Source: Podarcis raffonei (taxonomy: Eukaryota > Chordata > Lepidosauria > Squamata > Lacertidae). From it: a DNA stretch of 64,000 nt. Each line of letters opens with the position of its first letter. The stretch's first letter is position 1. The notes below the pieces were generated by a model, which was not told the origin of the DNA, did no database searches, and saw only the letters and a list, made by a program, of their open reading frames with translations. Positions 24,025 through 33,553 of the stretch are shown one piece after another. The DNA is taken from contig NC_070602.1 of NCBI RefSeq assembly GCF_027172205.1, forward strand, positions 50,921,520 through 50,985,519. Reading direction: 5' to 3'. Position numbers and translations under genes: made by a program.

Positions 24025-24371
24025 CAAAGTAAAGAACCCCTGACCATTAGGTCCAGTTGTGACCAACTCTGGGGTTGCGGCGCTCATCTTGCTTTACTGG
24101 CCGAGGGAGCCGGCGTACAGCTTCCGGGTCATGTGGCCGGCATGACTAAGCCGCTTCTGGCGAACCAGAGCAGCACATGGAAACGCCGTTTACCTTCCCG
24201 CCGTTTACCTATTTATCTACTTGCACTTTGCTGTGCTTTTGAACTGCTAGGTGGGCAGGAGCAGGGACCGAGCAACGGGAGCTCACCCCGTCGCGGGGAT
24301 TCGAACCGCCAACCTTCTGATCGGCAAGTCCTAGGCTCTGTGGTTTTAACCCACAGCGCCACCCGTGTCCC
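24025..24371 (-). mobile_element. tRNA-derived squamate SINE with 11-bp duplication
   Basis: Full-length copy read on the minus strand: head GGGTGGCGCTGTGGGTTAAA, B box GGCGGTTCGAATCC, a body with GCAAGTAGATAAATAGGTAA, tail TTTACTTTG. It is flanked by an identical 11-bp repeat, CCAATTCCCAT (24014-24024 and 24372-24382), showing LINE-mediated insertion. The head lies on the right, so the element is minus-oriented. Confidence 0.92.
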
Positions 24372-24831
24372 CCAATTCCCATTACTTCTGCATTATTCAG
24401 CAGTCATATATGGTCTATATGTCACTCATAAACCTGTCCTATTAAAAGACTGGAAAAGAAACAGATTGCAGAGAAGCTGACTACATCCCCCAGGCCATGT
24501 GCCCCTAGCTGGTTACAGACTGGCTAAACCAACCCCATCATAATTTTGCTCTAGTCAATCCAATATAAGTGTCCTCCATCCCTGACTTTCTAATATAGGC
24601 TTTAATCCCTCTAGGCTGGTATTGTGTTATTCCTGTGTTTTATGATGTACCATGCTGCTTGTGCTAATGAAATGTTAAATACTATTGCTACAATAATAGT
24701 ATACCTACAACTGGTGGTAGTGATGGTATTGACTGGAGCTCTGTTTTTAATTCATAATGAAGACAATTAAATTAACCAATGACTTAATGCTTTCAGAGTT
24801 ATAAACAGAACAATCCCATAAATATATAGTC

Positions 24832-24892
24832 AGAATGCTGTTGAGTTCAGTGGGGCTGACTCCTGGGTAAGTAGGTATAAGTTACAGCCTAA
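24832..24892. repeat. AGTAAGTCC-type palindromic repeat (half)
   Basis: TTGAGTTCAGTGGGGCTGAC, CTCCTGGGTAAGTAGGTATA, then ACAGCC. Confidence 0.5.
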
Positions 24893-25030
24893 ACATGTCA
24901 TTTTAGATGGCAAATTCCAATCCTACTTCCTTTCTAAAAGGACAACTACATGACAATTAGGCCTCAGATAATACTACTCTGCCTCAACCTTAATTAAAAT
25001 ACAGATACTATTGAACACCCAAAATCTAAT

Positions 25031-25155
25031 GAACATAGGGTTGCCATATTTCTAAAAGTAAAAATCCTGGACACAAAAGTTGTTGAGCTTTTTCTCAAGA
25101 AAAATTGACGTTGGTTGCCATACATCTGGATTTTCCCGGACATTTTTGCCAATTT
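25031..25155. repeat. Probable MITE remnant (GGGTTGCCATATTTC type)
   Basis: GGGTTGCCATATTTCTAAAA at the left and, nearby, GGTTGCCATACATCTGGATTTTCCCGG-like sequence. The repeated GGTTGCCATA suggests two partial copies. Confidence 0.4.
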
Positions 25156-25209
25156 CCACCTAGACACTGCTTCAGACTGCAGCAGATTTGGCCTCTAAAT
25201 GCATATGTA

Positions 25210-25605
25210 CAGGCAACTCCCCATTTAAGTGGGGATTATGATTTGAGGCACTGCACATAAGTGGGACGCACATACAGTGGCGGAGCTTCATGCTCTGGCA
25301 CTGGGGGGCGGAAAGCAGGCAGGGGTGGGGCTGGCGTGCGTCCCAGGGGTGTGGCATCCTGCCCGCAGAGGTGTGGCATGTGTCCTGGGGGCGTGGCACA
25401 CTGCCTGCAGGGGCATGGCACCCAGTGTGGTGGTGGGGCAGCCGCAATGGTACCCCACCAGGATTGTGCTGCCGGGGGAGGTGCGCTCCCCCCGCACTCC
25501 TCTTCCTTTGCCTGTGTGAACATAGGCCCGCCCTGAGATGCTGAAAACAGTGCGCACACCAGCAGTTGTGTGCATGCTGATCACACACAAACAGGGAGTT
25601 GCCTA
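25210..25605. mobile_element. Tigger-like element carrying a nested insertion
   Basis: Inverted ends CAGGCAACTCCCCATTT (left, preceded by TA) and CAGGGAGTTGCCTA (right). In its interior, CAGTGGCGGAGC at 25275 looks like the left end of a hAT-like element, so a second transposon probably sits inside. Its right end is not certain. Confidence 0.55.
25351..25436. repeat. ~21-bp minisatellite, four units
   Basis: GTGGCAT-type units begin at about 25351, 25373, 25393 and 25414, each followed by a CCTG/GCAG-rich stretch. Lies inside the presumed nested hAT-like insert. Confidence 0.6.
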
Positions 25606-26415
25606 TTTGTGCATGTGTATATGCATACAGTGCGTGCAACACGCATACACTGGATGGCAAGAGTTAAAAATATGTGTTGGGAACCCAACTGCATATAAAT
25701 ATTGATAATTAGAAAGTGACTCACTGATCATGAGAAAGAAATAATCATACATTTTCATCAGGCCAGTTTTGCAGTCACCATCCAAAAAGGAACTGTAATT
25801 TAAATCAACCAGAAAAACAACATGGTGTACATAGCCAGCAAAAATGTTAAGAAATATTTGCAACATTGCTGACAAACCAAATTTTTCTCTCACAACTTTC
25901 CTTGCATTCATAAAGGGCAACCCATAGGCTCCAGATTGAGGGAGGAGCTGGGCAAAGCAATGGAAGATCCAGAATTGGATTTTGTGTTTTTTAAACCAGT
26001 AAATGCAAATTTTGTGGGCCTGGTTTATATTGTCACTACATGAGGGAGTTAATTCCTTGTCCCCACCAGATGCCACTTTCCCAAAGCTACTATTTTCCCA
26101 CACTTTCAACTCATAATTTTTAAATATATATTCTAATAGTATTTTTTTAACATGGACTGCTAATCTTGAATACAACCTCATTTATTTTAATTACTGCTAT
26201 ATCCTTTCAGCACCTTTGAGAATAAAGAAGGAAATGTGTGAATATGTAAACAGAGTGTATAATTTGAAAGGCATTCTTACAAACGTTGCTGTGAAACCGA
26301 TCAGTAATATGTGCCCACTATGAAGGGCTTATCTAATTTATGAGTGTAACATTTGATGGAAACAGACAAATAACTATATTATATGGTCTAGTTATACCAG
26401 AGGAGGGAGAAAATT

Positions 26416-26540
26416 ATTATTATTATTTTATTTATTTATTTATACCCTACCTTTCCCCAAAACCAGGACTCAATGTGGCTTCCAAAAAATTAAAACACAG
26501 ATAAAACACAGAAAGCTAAAGAAAATTAGCAATTTTGTGC
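26416..26540 (-). mobile_element. LINE/SINE 3' tail
   Basis: TTATTTATTTATTTATACCC, then CTACCTTTCCCC, CAATGTGGCTTCCAAA, AAACACAGATAAAACACAG. Minus-oriented retroposon tail. Confidence 0.45.
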
Positions 26541-26770
26541 AATTTTGGTAAGGCAGCAAACATAAGTAGATCTAATACACTTATCTACTGTAGTAGTCAT
26601 TGATACATGGTTTGTCAGTACAACCTCACTGGGCAAGAGGGGAGAAACAATTTGCTTCAAGTTGCTATTAAGCTAGATACCATATGCTAGATACTATTGC
26701 CCTACACACCAGGGCAATGTAGATTATCAATAGTGGAAAACAAAATTGTGGCATCTCTCACCGCACAAGG

Positions 26771-26960
26771 ACATGGAAAGTGGCCTTATATCAGGTCAAA
26801 CTGTTTGTTCACCCAGCCCAGTATTGCCCCCTCTGACTGGCAGCAATTCTCACATTATCTACTACCATGTCCTTTTTGGTAACTGGAGATGCCAAGGACA
26901 GAACCTGGGAACTTTTTGCATGCAGGTCATGTGCTCCGCCATTGAGTGACAGCCCCTCCC
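26771..26960 (-). mobile_element. tRNA-headed SINE, CATGCAAAAAGTTCCCAGG type
   Basis: On the minus strand the head GGGCTGTCACTCAATGGCGG is followed by AGCACATGACCTGCATGCAA and the B-box-like CCAGGTTCTGTCC. The 3' part pairs with the common squamate GACTGGCAGCAATTCTCACA and CTTATATCAGGTCAAACTG sequences. A plus-strand relative lies at 32782. Confidence 0.6.
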
Positions 26961-26984
26961 TGAATCTCTTGCTTATTGGGTAGG

Positions 26985-27480
26985 ATATCTTCTTTGGCGA
27001 TCACTTGTAGCCGAGTCTTCCATAAACACGGTTTTAACAATGAGTCTGTAAGTGACTGTGGAGGCCAGTTCTGGATCCACACGTCCTTCCACAGTGGGGA
27101 CATTGATTCTCGGGCGGGAGTTGATCATGGTGTGGATTTGCCAGGCATGCCTTCCTCTTAGCACGTTTCTCTCTTGGGTCCTGAGTTTGAGTGTCTTCAA
27201 AGCCCATTACACCTTTGGTAAAGGCTGTTCTCCAACTGGAACACTCGCAGGCCAGTGTTTCCCAGTTGTCAGTATTTGTACTACTCTTTTTAGATTTGCC
27301 TTGAGACAGTCTTTAAACCTCTTTTGTTGACCACCAGCATTACGCTTTCCATTTTTAACTTCGGAATAGGGTAGTTGCTTTGGAAGACGATCATCAGGCA
27401 TCTGCACAACATGACCAGTCTAACGAAGTTGATGTTGAACAATCATTGCTTCAGCACTGGTGATCTTAGGATATAAGACA
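26985..27480 (-). mobile_element. Non-LTR retrotransposon ORF C-terminal fragment
   Basis: Minus-strand frames read MPDDRLPKQLPYSEVKNGKR and then KRFKDCLKANLKR, the RMxDxRLPKxxLYGEL...KRNxGGxxKRFKD block found at the C-terminus of several non-LTR reverse transcriptases. The frame is broken. I cannot settle the clade (RTE-, R4- or related lineage). No RT catalytic YxDD region is present. Confidence 0.6.
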
Positions 27481-27838
27481 CCCAGAGCAGGAACAAAGCT
27501 TCAGAGAGTGAAAAAGATTCCTTAAATAAAATTTGACATTACAGAAAGGTGGCCCTGGTATTTAACATATGGAAAGCTGCATGCCCCAGTCTACAACAGG
27601 ATGCTATTTCAGTTTCCAGTCGAGGAGACAAGTTTCACCCAAAGGTTCAAAGGCCTTGTGCTGTATATATTCAATATCAGACGCTTTGCTGAGGCCCCAT
27701 AAGGGTTTCTGTATTCATGTGTGAGATTTTTTTGTGGGTTCCCACCCACCAAATATATAAGACCCACCCCCATACGTCTGGAGAAGCTCTTCAGACTACA
27801 GTTAAGATGGGCTTAGCCAAGATGAAGCTTTCAGAAGG

Positions 27839-27880
27839 TCATATTCCTTTATTCTAGAGTCATATTCCTTTATTCTAGAG
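27839..27880. repeat. Perfect 21-bp tandem duplication
   Basis: TCATATTCCTTTATTCTAGA plus one base is repeated twice without change (27839-27859 and 27860-27880), so it is recent. Confidence 0.9.
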
Positions 27881-27896
27881 TGATTAGCCTGTAATC

Positions 27897-28012
27897 ATAA
27901 TTTATTATTATTTATTACCACCCTTCATCCAAAAATCACAAGGCGGTTCACAGCATAAAGATACAAAATGAGAACACAAAATACATAATGAAACAAAAAC
28001 AAGCCAATACCC
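27897..28012 (-). mobile_element. LINE 3' tail
   Basis: ATTTATTATTATTTATTACC, then CACCCTTCATCC, CACAAGGCGGTTCACAGC, then an A-rich block with AACAAAAACAAGCC. Same type as 21368. Confidence 0.5.
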
Positions 28013-28680
28013 CCCGCCACATTATTACCCTTCACTGTTGTTATAGTAACATGCCGATTTGGACTGCCAGTGCATACATAAGCATAGACAGAAGCAGGAA
28101 ATCCACCACAGATTCCTCAGGAGGTGCTATTAAGCAGCTCAGGTGGGACTTCGGATTTAGACAGGGTAAACAGCACAGAGGGGAGGCTTTAAACCCCACT
28201 ACCACCAATGCTTTTGCTCTGATCTAAATTGGAGCTCTCTCCCATGCGCATTGCTATAGAGAATTCTCATCACAGATTTCCTGAATACACTCTGGCCCCT
28301 CAGAGGTAAAATTTGCCTCAACACCACAGACATTAGCCTGTGGTGTTAAGGTTCTGGCCTGATTTTTGACCTTATTTAAAGTTTTTGGGACACCTATTCA
28401 CAACTTTAAGATCACATGGAACCCCTCTGTTAAGTAAATGAACATAGTAGTCCTACAATAGAATTTTTTAAAAAATGGAAATCAACTCTAAGACTTCCAT
28501 TACCATAGATAGGTCATCTAAGAATAGATTCGCAACAACCATTTGTTGCATGGTGAGGTGACATTTTGCACTCAGATCACAAGTTCCATCCACGTTCACC
28601 TCGCAGCGGGCATGTTTTGAAGCAGTCCTGGGGCTGCTTCACCCATGCATGTTTATCTCCTGAAGACCACTGTATCCCTT

Positions 28681-28780
28681 TCAGATGTAGTTGGACTCCA
28701 TCTCCCATCAGCCACACAGCCAATGGTCAGGGATGATGGGAGTGGGGATCCAACGACACCTGGAGGGCCAGGGGTCCCTC
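28681..28780. mobile_element. hAT-like MITE, CAGGGGTGGGGAACC family (partial)
   Basis: AGATGTAGTTGGACTCCATC, CAGCCAATGGTCAGGGATG, then CACCTGGAGGGCCAGGGG. Ends eroded. Confidence 0.6.
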
Positions 28781-29350
28781 GCGGTTGCATCAGGTGCATG
28801 AAACAGACATCACAAATCAAAGACCGGAGGTAACGTTTTCATCTTATGCCAGACACTGCATTTTAATAGAGACCCTTTGCTAGTCACCAAGGGTTGCGAA
28901 ACCAAGTGATGTGCATCACGCCTTAGCGAATCAACGGGCGCTTTTTGAACCGTGCCGGCAAGGAACGGGGTGGAACGGCTGCTTCCATTTACAGGGGAGG
29001 AAACCGCTCGTGTGAATGTGCATATGACACGTGTTGCTGATCATATCCGGACTGGCATATTAAAATCGCGGTAGTAGTTCACAACAAGGGGCAGCCGGCT
29101 GCAGGCAAGCCAGGGGCATCCCGGGACACAGCTAAGGCTCCTTCCGATTTGCCCCCAGCCTACCTCCTTCTGCTCACCTACGAACCCTTCCCTCCCCCCC
29201 CCAGCGTCTAGAAGAGACCACCGAGAGGCCCTCAGACCTTCGGGCAAGGAAAGCCGCTTTACAAACCTACAACCACCCCACCCACCCCCCGTCTCTCTCT
29301 CTCTCTGGCCCGCACCCAGCAACCTCAAACGCCGTCCAGCCGCCGCTCCG

Positions 29351-29357
29351 CTCTTAC
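29351..29357 (-). promoter_or_regulatory. CREB3L1: Splice donor of CREB3L1 exon 1
   Basis: On the minus strand the sequence at the exon edge is GTG|GTAAGAG, a near-consensus 5' splice site. It lies exactly where homology to the CREB3L1 N-terminus stops, which fixes the exon end and gives a phase-0 intron. Confidence 0.88.
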
Positions 29358-29465
29358 CACATTGCTGAGAAAATCCGCTTCGTTTAAATCGCCCAGATCC
29401 AAGAAGCTGGAGGCTCCTCCGGGGAAGAGGCGCTCCGAAGGGAAGGGCTCTAGGATACTGTCCAT
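29358..29465 (-). CDS. CREB3L1: CREB3L1 (OASIS) coding exon 1
   Basis: Read on the minus strand, the ATG at 29465-29463 opens 36 codons starting [16 protein letters not shown] and continuing [18 protein letters not shown]. This matches the N-terminus of vertebrate CREB3L1 (human begins MDAVLEPFPADRLFPG, then [17 protein letters not shown], from memory), with two extra residues (GA) before SSFLDL. The start context is ACCATGG, with A at -3 and G at +4. The exon ends in phase 0 at GTG|GTAAGAG. CREB3L1 is an ER-anchored bZIP factor, released by site-1/site-2 proteolysis in the Golgi, that drives collagen, secretory-pathway and stress genes. This exon is only the start of the acidic activation region; the bZIP and membrane segments lie in later exons, not seen here. 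The last residue is V where human has A near the junction. Identification is firm on sequence pattern; the rest of the gene is inferred to lie to the left. Confidence 0.93.
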
Positions 29466-30000
29466 GGTAGCGGAGGCGAGCCGAGCCGGGGGAGCCGTCG
29501 GGTGTGGGGAGCAGGGAAGCCGCTTCCTTCCACTCCAGCGCTGCGGGACCTTCCTTTAAGGATCGCCCGGCGGTTCACTCCAGAGCAGCAACCCTGAGCG
29601 GCAGATCCCAAGGCGCTGGGCAGAGAAGGGCCATGCCTACGTCTTCCCTCGAGGGGAGCCTGTAATCCATGGGGAGGGAAAGAGGGAAGCAGGGTACGGG
29701 GGGGGCTCCTTTTTCCCGGGGGGGCGAGCGAGTGGGGAGGGGAAAGACAATGGGGCTCAGAGGGGTGGGGCTGATGGGGGCCACTCTGGGAGGGGGGTGG
29801 GAGGGAGAGGAGGAAGATGTGCAGGATCCGGGCTGAGAGAGGGAGCGGGGTGCGCCCGGAGGGAGGGAAGGATCGTGCAAGGGCTGAGGCAGCCTCCTGT
29901 GGGGACGGAAGGAGGGGCGCCTTCGCCTCCTCCGGGATCCCTGCCCAGCTGTCACAGCCACACTCCGCGCACCATCCCCAGGCTCGTCCGCCTCTGCCCG
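29466..30000 (-). other. CREB3L1: Probable CREB3L1 5' UTR (right limit approximate)
   Basis: GC-rich sequence directly upstream of the CREB3L1 ATG, ending in the Kozak context GCTACCATGG. No acceptor-like site is obvious next to the ATG, so the leader is taken to be contiguous with exon 1. A weak TATA-like AT-rich patch on the minus strand (about 30030-30045, in the only AT-rich spot of the island) would place the start near 30000, but this is a guess. Confidence 0.45.
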
Positions 30001-30573
30001 GCCTCCCTGGACACGCCCCCTCCCTCCCTCCCTCATGAATATTGAACGCCCGGCCCAGGCAAGGCAGGAGCCTCCGTCCCCGACGCAACCCGAAGCCGCG
30101 CCCACTGCCGCCCCTGCCCAATGGGAGCTCGAGGGAGGAGTTCGGGGCCGGTCGCTCAGAGCGAGTCGCACGGCAGCGCTCCGCTTCGGGACGCGCGTTA
30201 CCGTAAGTAGCGTAAGGGACGAGCAGCCGCTTCTGGGCAGCAACAGGCGGGAGAGATCGTCATGGCAGCATCGACGGTGCGGGCTGACCCTTGGCTAGCG
30301 GCTGCTCTCCCTCCGGGGAAGATGCCAGCTTCCAGCGCGCTTCGTAGCCGAATTGACTTTTCCCCTTGTCGAGAGCGTAGGAAGCTCCCTTGCTTAAACC
30401 GAGTCAGACTGTTTGTCTGCATTGTCTGCTCTGGGGTTGAGCTGGGGACCCCCCCCCCCCGCATCATGCCCGCCCTGTTCTCTCTCTGCCCTTTGCAAAG
30501 TGGCCCAAGCAGGACTCTGGGTGTGCAGGAGCTAAAGACCGGGCACCGCTCAGAATTTACTCTGTACTCAGTA

Positions 30574-30657
30574 CAATGTTATATATGTCTACCCAGAAGT
30601 AAGCCTTCGTGTTTAACGGGGTGTATTCCCAGGAAAGTGGGTACAGAATGGCAGCCT
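30574..30657. repeat. AGTAAGTCC-type palindromic repeat
   Basis: TATATATGTCTACCCAGAAG, then TAAGCCTTCGTGTTTAACG, CCCAGGAAAGTGGGTACAG and the GGCAGCC terminus. It lies just outside the CpG island. Confidence 0.6.
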
Positions 30658-31284
30658 AAGCTTTGGTTTAGAGTTGGCATTGGGACAGGGGAACACGTCT
30701 TGTAAACAGTTGCATGGCAAGCAGGAATTCAACAGGTTAAGCCTTTCCTGCTATGGAAATATGGCAAAAGCTTCACCGTGACTTTCTCCCATGCCCTCCA
30801 TGGAAGCCCTCACCCCCATGGCAACCATTTTGTGATTTGTGCCCACAGCACTCTCAGAATTCAAAATGGTCCCCAAAAGGCGACCCTTGGCACAAGGGAT
30901 GGATCCCATCAAATATCCCGTGGAAACACAATCAGCTATGAAGCAGCCCAGTCATAGCTGCAGTGTTGATTGCACAGCAATTTTGCTGATTTTTGAGATT
31001 TTCCTGAGTTTTGCAAACAGCTGTTTGAGGCACACGCTTCCCAGCTCTTCCCATTGTCGTCATCCAGAGGCAGGCAGTTCCTTCTTTGGGGAATCAAGAA
31101 GCCCAGCAAATGGATGTAGAAGATTGGTCCATTGAGACACATGTGTTTTTTTATAGGGCAGTCTCTGGGACAGTTTCATGCTTGAAATAGCCAATGTTGC
31201 TATTGCGTGATAAGTCTGATTGTATGAAACAGATCACAGATGTTTATCTCTGGTTCCTCCATAGCCAGAACTGGTACACCCATG

Positions 31285-31560
31285 AGGCAAGGCGAGGCAG
31301 CCGACTCAGGCGGTAGAAGTTCAAGAGACTAAGCCCTGCCTGCCTCATTGCTTCTGCCACTGGTGGAATGCCTCCGTTTTGTTGAATTTCAGAGAGAGGG
31401 AGATGTTTTGGTGCATGGTGTTACCGTCCTTCTTCCATACCCTGCGGAATGCCCCTCTCCTGCTGGGTTTTGACCAGTGGGGGGCATTCCACCAGTGGCA
31501 GAAGTGAGGGGCATATTCTCATTTTGCCTCAGGTGGCAAAACAGGATGACCTGCCCGTGG
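31285..31560. mobile_element. Hairpin-type DNA transposon remnant
   Basis: CATTGCTTCTGCCACTGGTG (about 31349) pairs with CACCAGTGGCAGAAGTGAG (about 31491), giving near-perfect arms around a spacer of about 120 bp. Outer sequences AGGCAGCCGACTCAGGCGG and GCCTCAGGTGGCAAAACAGG also pair loosely. Non-coding. Superfamily uncertain. Confidence 0.55.
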
Positions 31561-32781
31561 CCAGTGTAATGCATGCTCCAGCTCTCTCCTAAGAGATCAA
31601 TCTTCCAGAATATTTAGTATATTGGTGACACAGAAAGAAGAAAGTCTTCAATTGAATTACACCATTTCCTGAGGCGTAATATCTCCCATCAATTTCCGCA
31701 TATCTCAAAGAAAATTGTATTAACTGCTGAATTCACAAAATATTCTTGACTATCATTATTTAAAAAGATGACTCTCAGAAGTCAGATAACTTAATTAAAG
31801 AGAGCAAATTTTCAATAAAGAGCCAGCTTATGATACTGCTGTGCGGAAATGGCCTTTTGAAATTATCTACCCTGTTTGTGGTCAGAGAAACTGGGAGGAC
31901 CATTTCACTGCATTTCTCCTGGTTAAGGAGGAGGAATGGTCCTAGGGTTGTTTTCAGTGTTAAGGTTCACCATTAGCAGAAATGCAGCTTCTTTCTCTCT
32001 TCTTTAGTGGGGAGACCTGCCTCTTCAAGTGGCAACAGCCGCAAATGCACTGGCAGCCTGAGCACTATTTCTGTGTCTTCCATAATGCCCGAGACCTAGC
32101 ATCATTCTGGGAGATTGGGGTTGTGGGGTTGGAATGGCAGCTGTCACAAAAGAAATGTTGGAAAAATTCTACAAGGTGGCCTTTTTCTGCAGAGGGGGTT
32201 GAGAAAGAAAAATCTCATCTGTTTTCTCAGAAAAATGTATTCTGAGAAATTCAGGTACGGTCATGAAAACACATGTGATTTCTTTGGCAAGCCTGCTCTT
32301 CTGACCTAGTCTCCCTGATGTTAGTAGACATCCGGGTATGCTTAGTGAGAAGAGATAGAGAAGATACTGATTTAGGAAACCCACATTTTGTAAGTTGAAA
32401 GCAAGCAAGGAAATTTGTCTGTTGATTCCCTTCATGCTGCCAGTTACTCTGTCAATGCAGGTGGGCCTGTTTCCTGTAGCCCATCTAATCACTCTGTAAT
32501 TAAAGATTCAAGTGCCATTTTAGACTTTCAGGAAGATTACAGGGCTTCATATAAATGGGATTATAGATCCTTGGCCAATCTCATCCTCTTTCAGATAGAC
32601 ATCTAGAAAACCTCTTAGAATAATCTTTCGGGAAAAGCTCAGCTATCTGTAACACAGTAAAGTAGCCTTGCATGCTGTAAGGGTTTTCATTTCATTGTAA
32701 GGGAGTCAAACAGTGTACTGCATGGACCGCAGTCTAGTAGTTAGCCTATGTGTGACGAAGGCTGAGGCACTGGGCAAAGTC

Positions 32782-32910
32782 TGTACGTCAGTAGCAGAGC
32801 ACATACTTTGAATGCGGAAGGTTCCAGCTTTGAGCCCCAACGTCTTCAAGAAGGGCTAAGGGAAAAAAACCTGTCTGAAATCCTGTAAAGATCTTGCCAG
32901 TCAGTAGACC
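32782..32910 (+). mobile_element. tRNA-headed SINE (same family as 26771)
   Basis: TCAGTAGCAGAGCACATACT (A-box region), TTTGAATGCGGAAGGTTCC, GCTTTGAGCCCC, then CTTGCCAGTCAGTAGACC. Diverged copy truncated at the 3' end. Confidence 0.55.
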
Positions 32911-32952
32911 ACAGGAGGGGAACCTTTTCTAGGCTGAGGGCCACATTCTGGG
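32911..32952. mobile_element. hAT-like MITE end fragment
   Basis: GGGGAACCTTTTCTAGGCTG and GAGGGCCACATTCTGGGG resemble a CAGGGGTGGGGAACCTTTT-type terminus. Confidence 0.4.
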
Positions 32953-33311
32953 GGCCTTATGCCAGGGTGTTATCCTCAGACATTCCACATACAAGAAGAC
33001 TGCATGCTTATTATTGTCTTCCAAATGCCAGTTAAAAAAAAAAATCCCTTAGTTGGAGCCGGATTCAACTGCTTTCTATTTCCTGCTTCCTTGTTCGTTC
33101 TGTACATTTGCCAGTTATAAAAAACACCTGTTACCATACCCAGGAAGCCCCAAGAGAGCCAAAAGAGCAGTGAAATGAGGCATTGCACGAAAGCTTATGC
33201 CATAATAAATTAGTTAGTCTTTAAGGTTACACAAGCCTGCTATCACTAGTAGAGGAACTCTTAAAAGCTAGGGAGTTCACTTAGTTATTTTTTCATTGCA
33301 AAATATATATA

Positions 33312-33553
33312 CAGTGGTACCTCGGGTTAAGAACTTAATTCATCCTGGAGGTTTGTTCTTAACCTGAAACTGTTGTTAACCTGAGGTACCACTTTAGCTA
33401 ATGGGGCCTCCCACTGCCGCCGTGCCGCCGGAGCACGATTTCTGTTCTCATCCTGAAGCAAAGTTCTTAACCCAAGGTACTATTTCTGGGTTAGCGGAGT
33501 TTGTAACCTGAAGCGCCTGTAACCTGAAGCATCTGTAACCCGAGGTACCACTG
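33312..33553. mobile_element. Tigger-like MITE (second copy)
   Basis: Ends CAGTGGTACCTCGGGTTAAG and AACCCGAGGTACCACTG are inverted. Left flank TA, right flank TT. Same family as 6724-6930 and about 35 bp longer on the left, with three GTAACCTGAAGC-type units near the right end. Confidence 0.85.

Larger units (their letters stand above)
1..29357 (-). other. CREB3L1: CREB3L1 intron 1 (part), repeat-rich
   Basis: This stretch lies downstream of the exon 1 donor in the direction of CREB3L1 transcription, so it is read as intron 1. I looked on the minus strand for exon 2 (human protein continues [20 protein letters not shown]) and saw no match. The 5' part of this gene has a long first intron in mammals, so a span above 29 kb is plausible. 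The DNA holds the mobile elements and simple repeats listed separately. Between them (for example 210-1900, 2750-4590, 9430-12130, 17670-20150) I see no coding sequence, only ordinary unique or very old DNA. Confidence 0.7.
28930..30400. promoter_or_regulatory. CREB3L1: CpG island and putative CREB3L1 promoter
   Basis: CpG dinucleotides and GC content rise sharply compared with the AT-rich flanks, and the island is centred on and upstream of CREB3L1 exon 1. It contains a CACGCCCCC GC/KLF box near 30008, a CCAAT pentamer at about 30117, and pyrimidine-rich runs at 29990-30030. Transcription of CREB3L1 runs leftwards, so its start site should lie between about 29500 and 30150. Plus-strand splice-donor-like motifs at 30203 suggest possible divergent transcription. 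Exact boundaries are by eye. Confidence 0.75.

Noticed and set aside
24133-24480. Plus-strand frame of 115 codons (also 59111-59305)
   Set aside because: Both are antisense readings of the tRNA-derived SINE.
1-29357. CREB3L1 exon 2
   Set aside because: I looked for HFPEHLDHF- and SFFDDP-like codons on the minus strand and did not see them. An alignment search would be decisive.
29450-30243. Two long minus-strand open frames (about 220 codons each) in the CpG island
   Set aside because: They are Pro/Arg/Ser-rich by-products of GC-rich DNA, are not in frame with CREB3L1 and match no family. Treated as 5' UTR/promoter.
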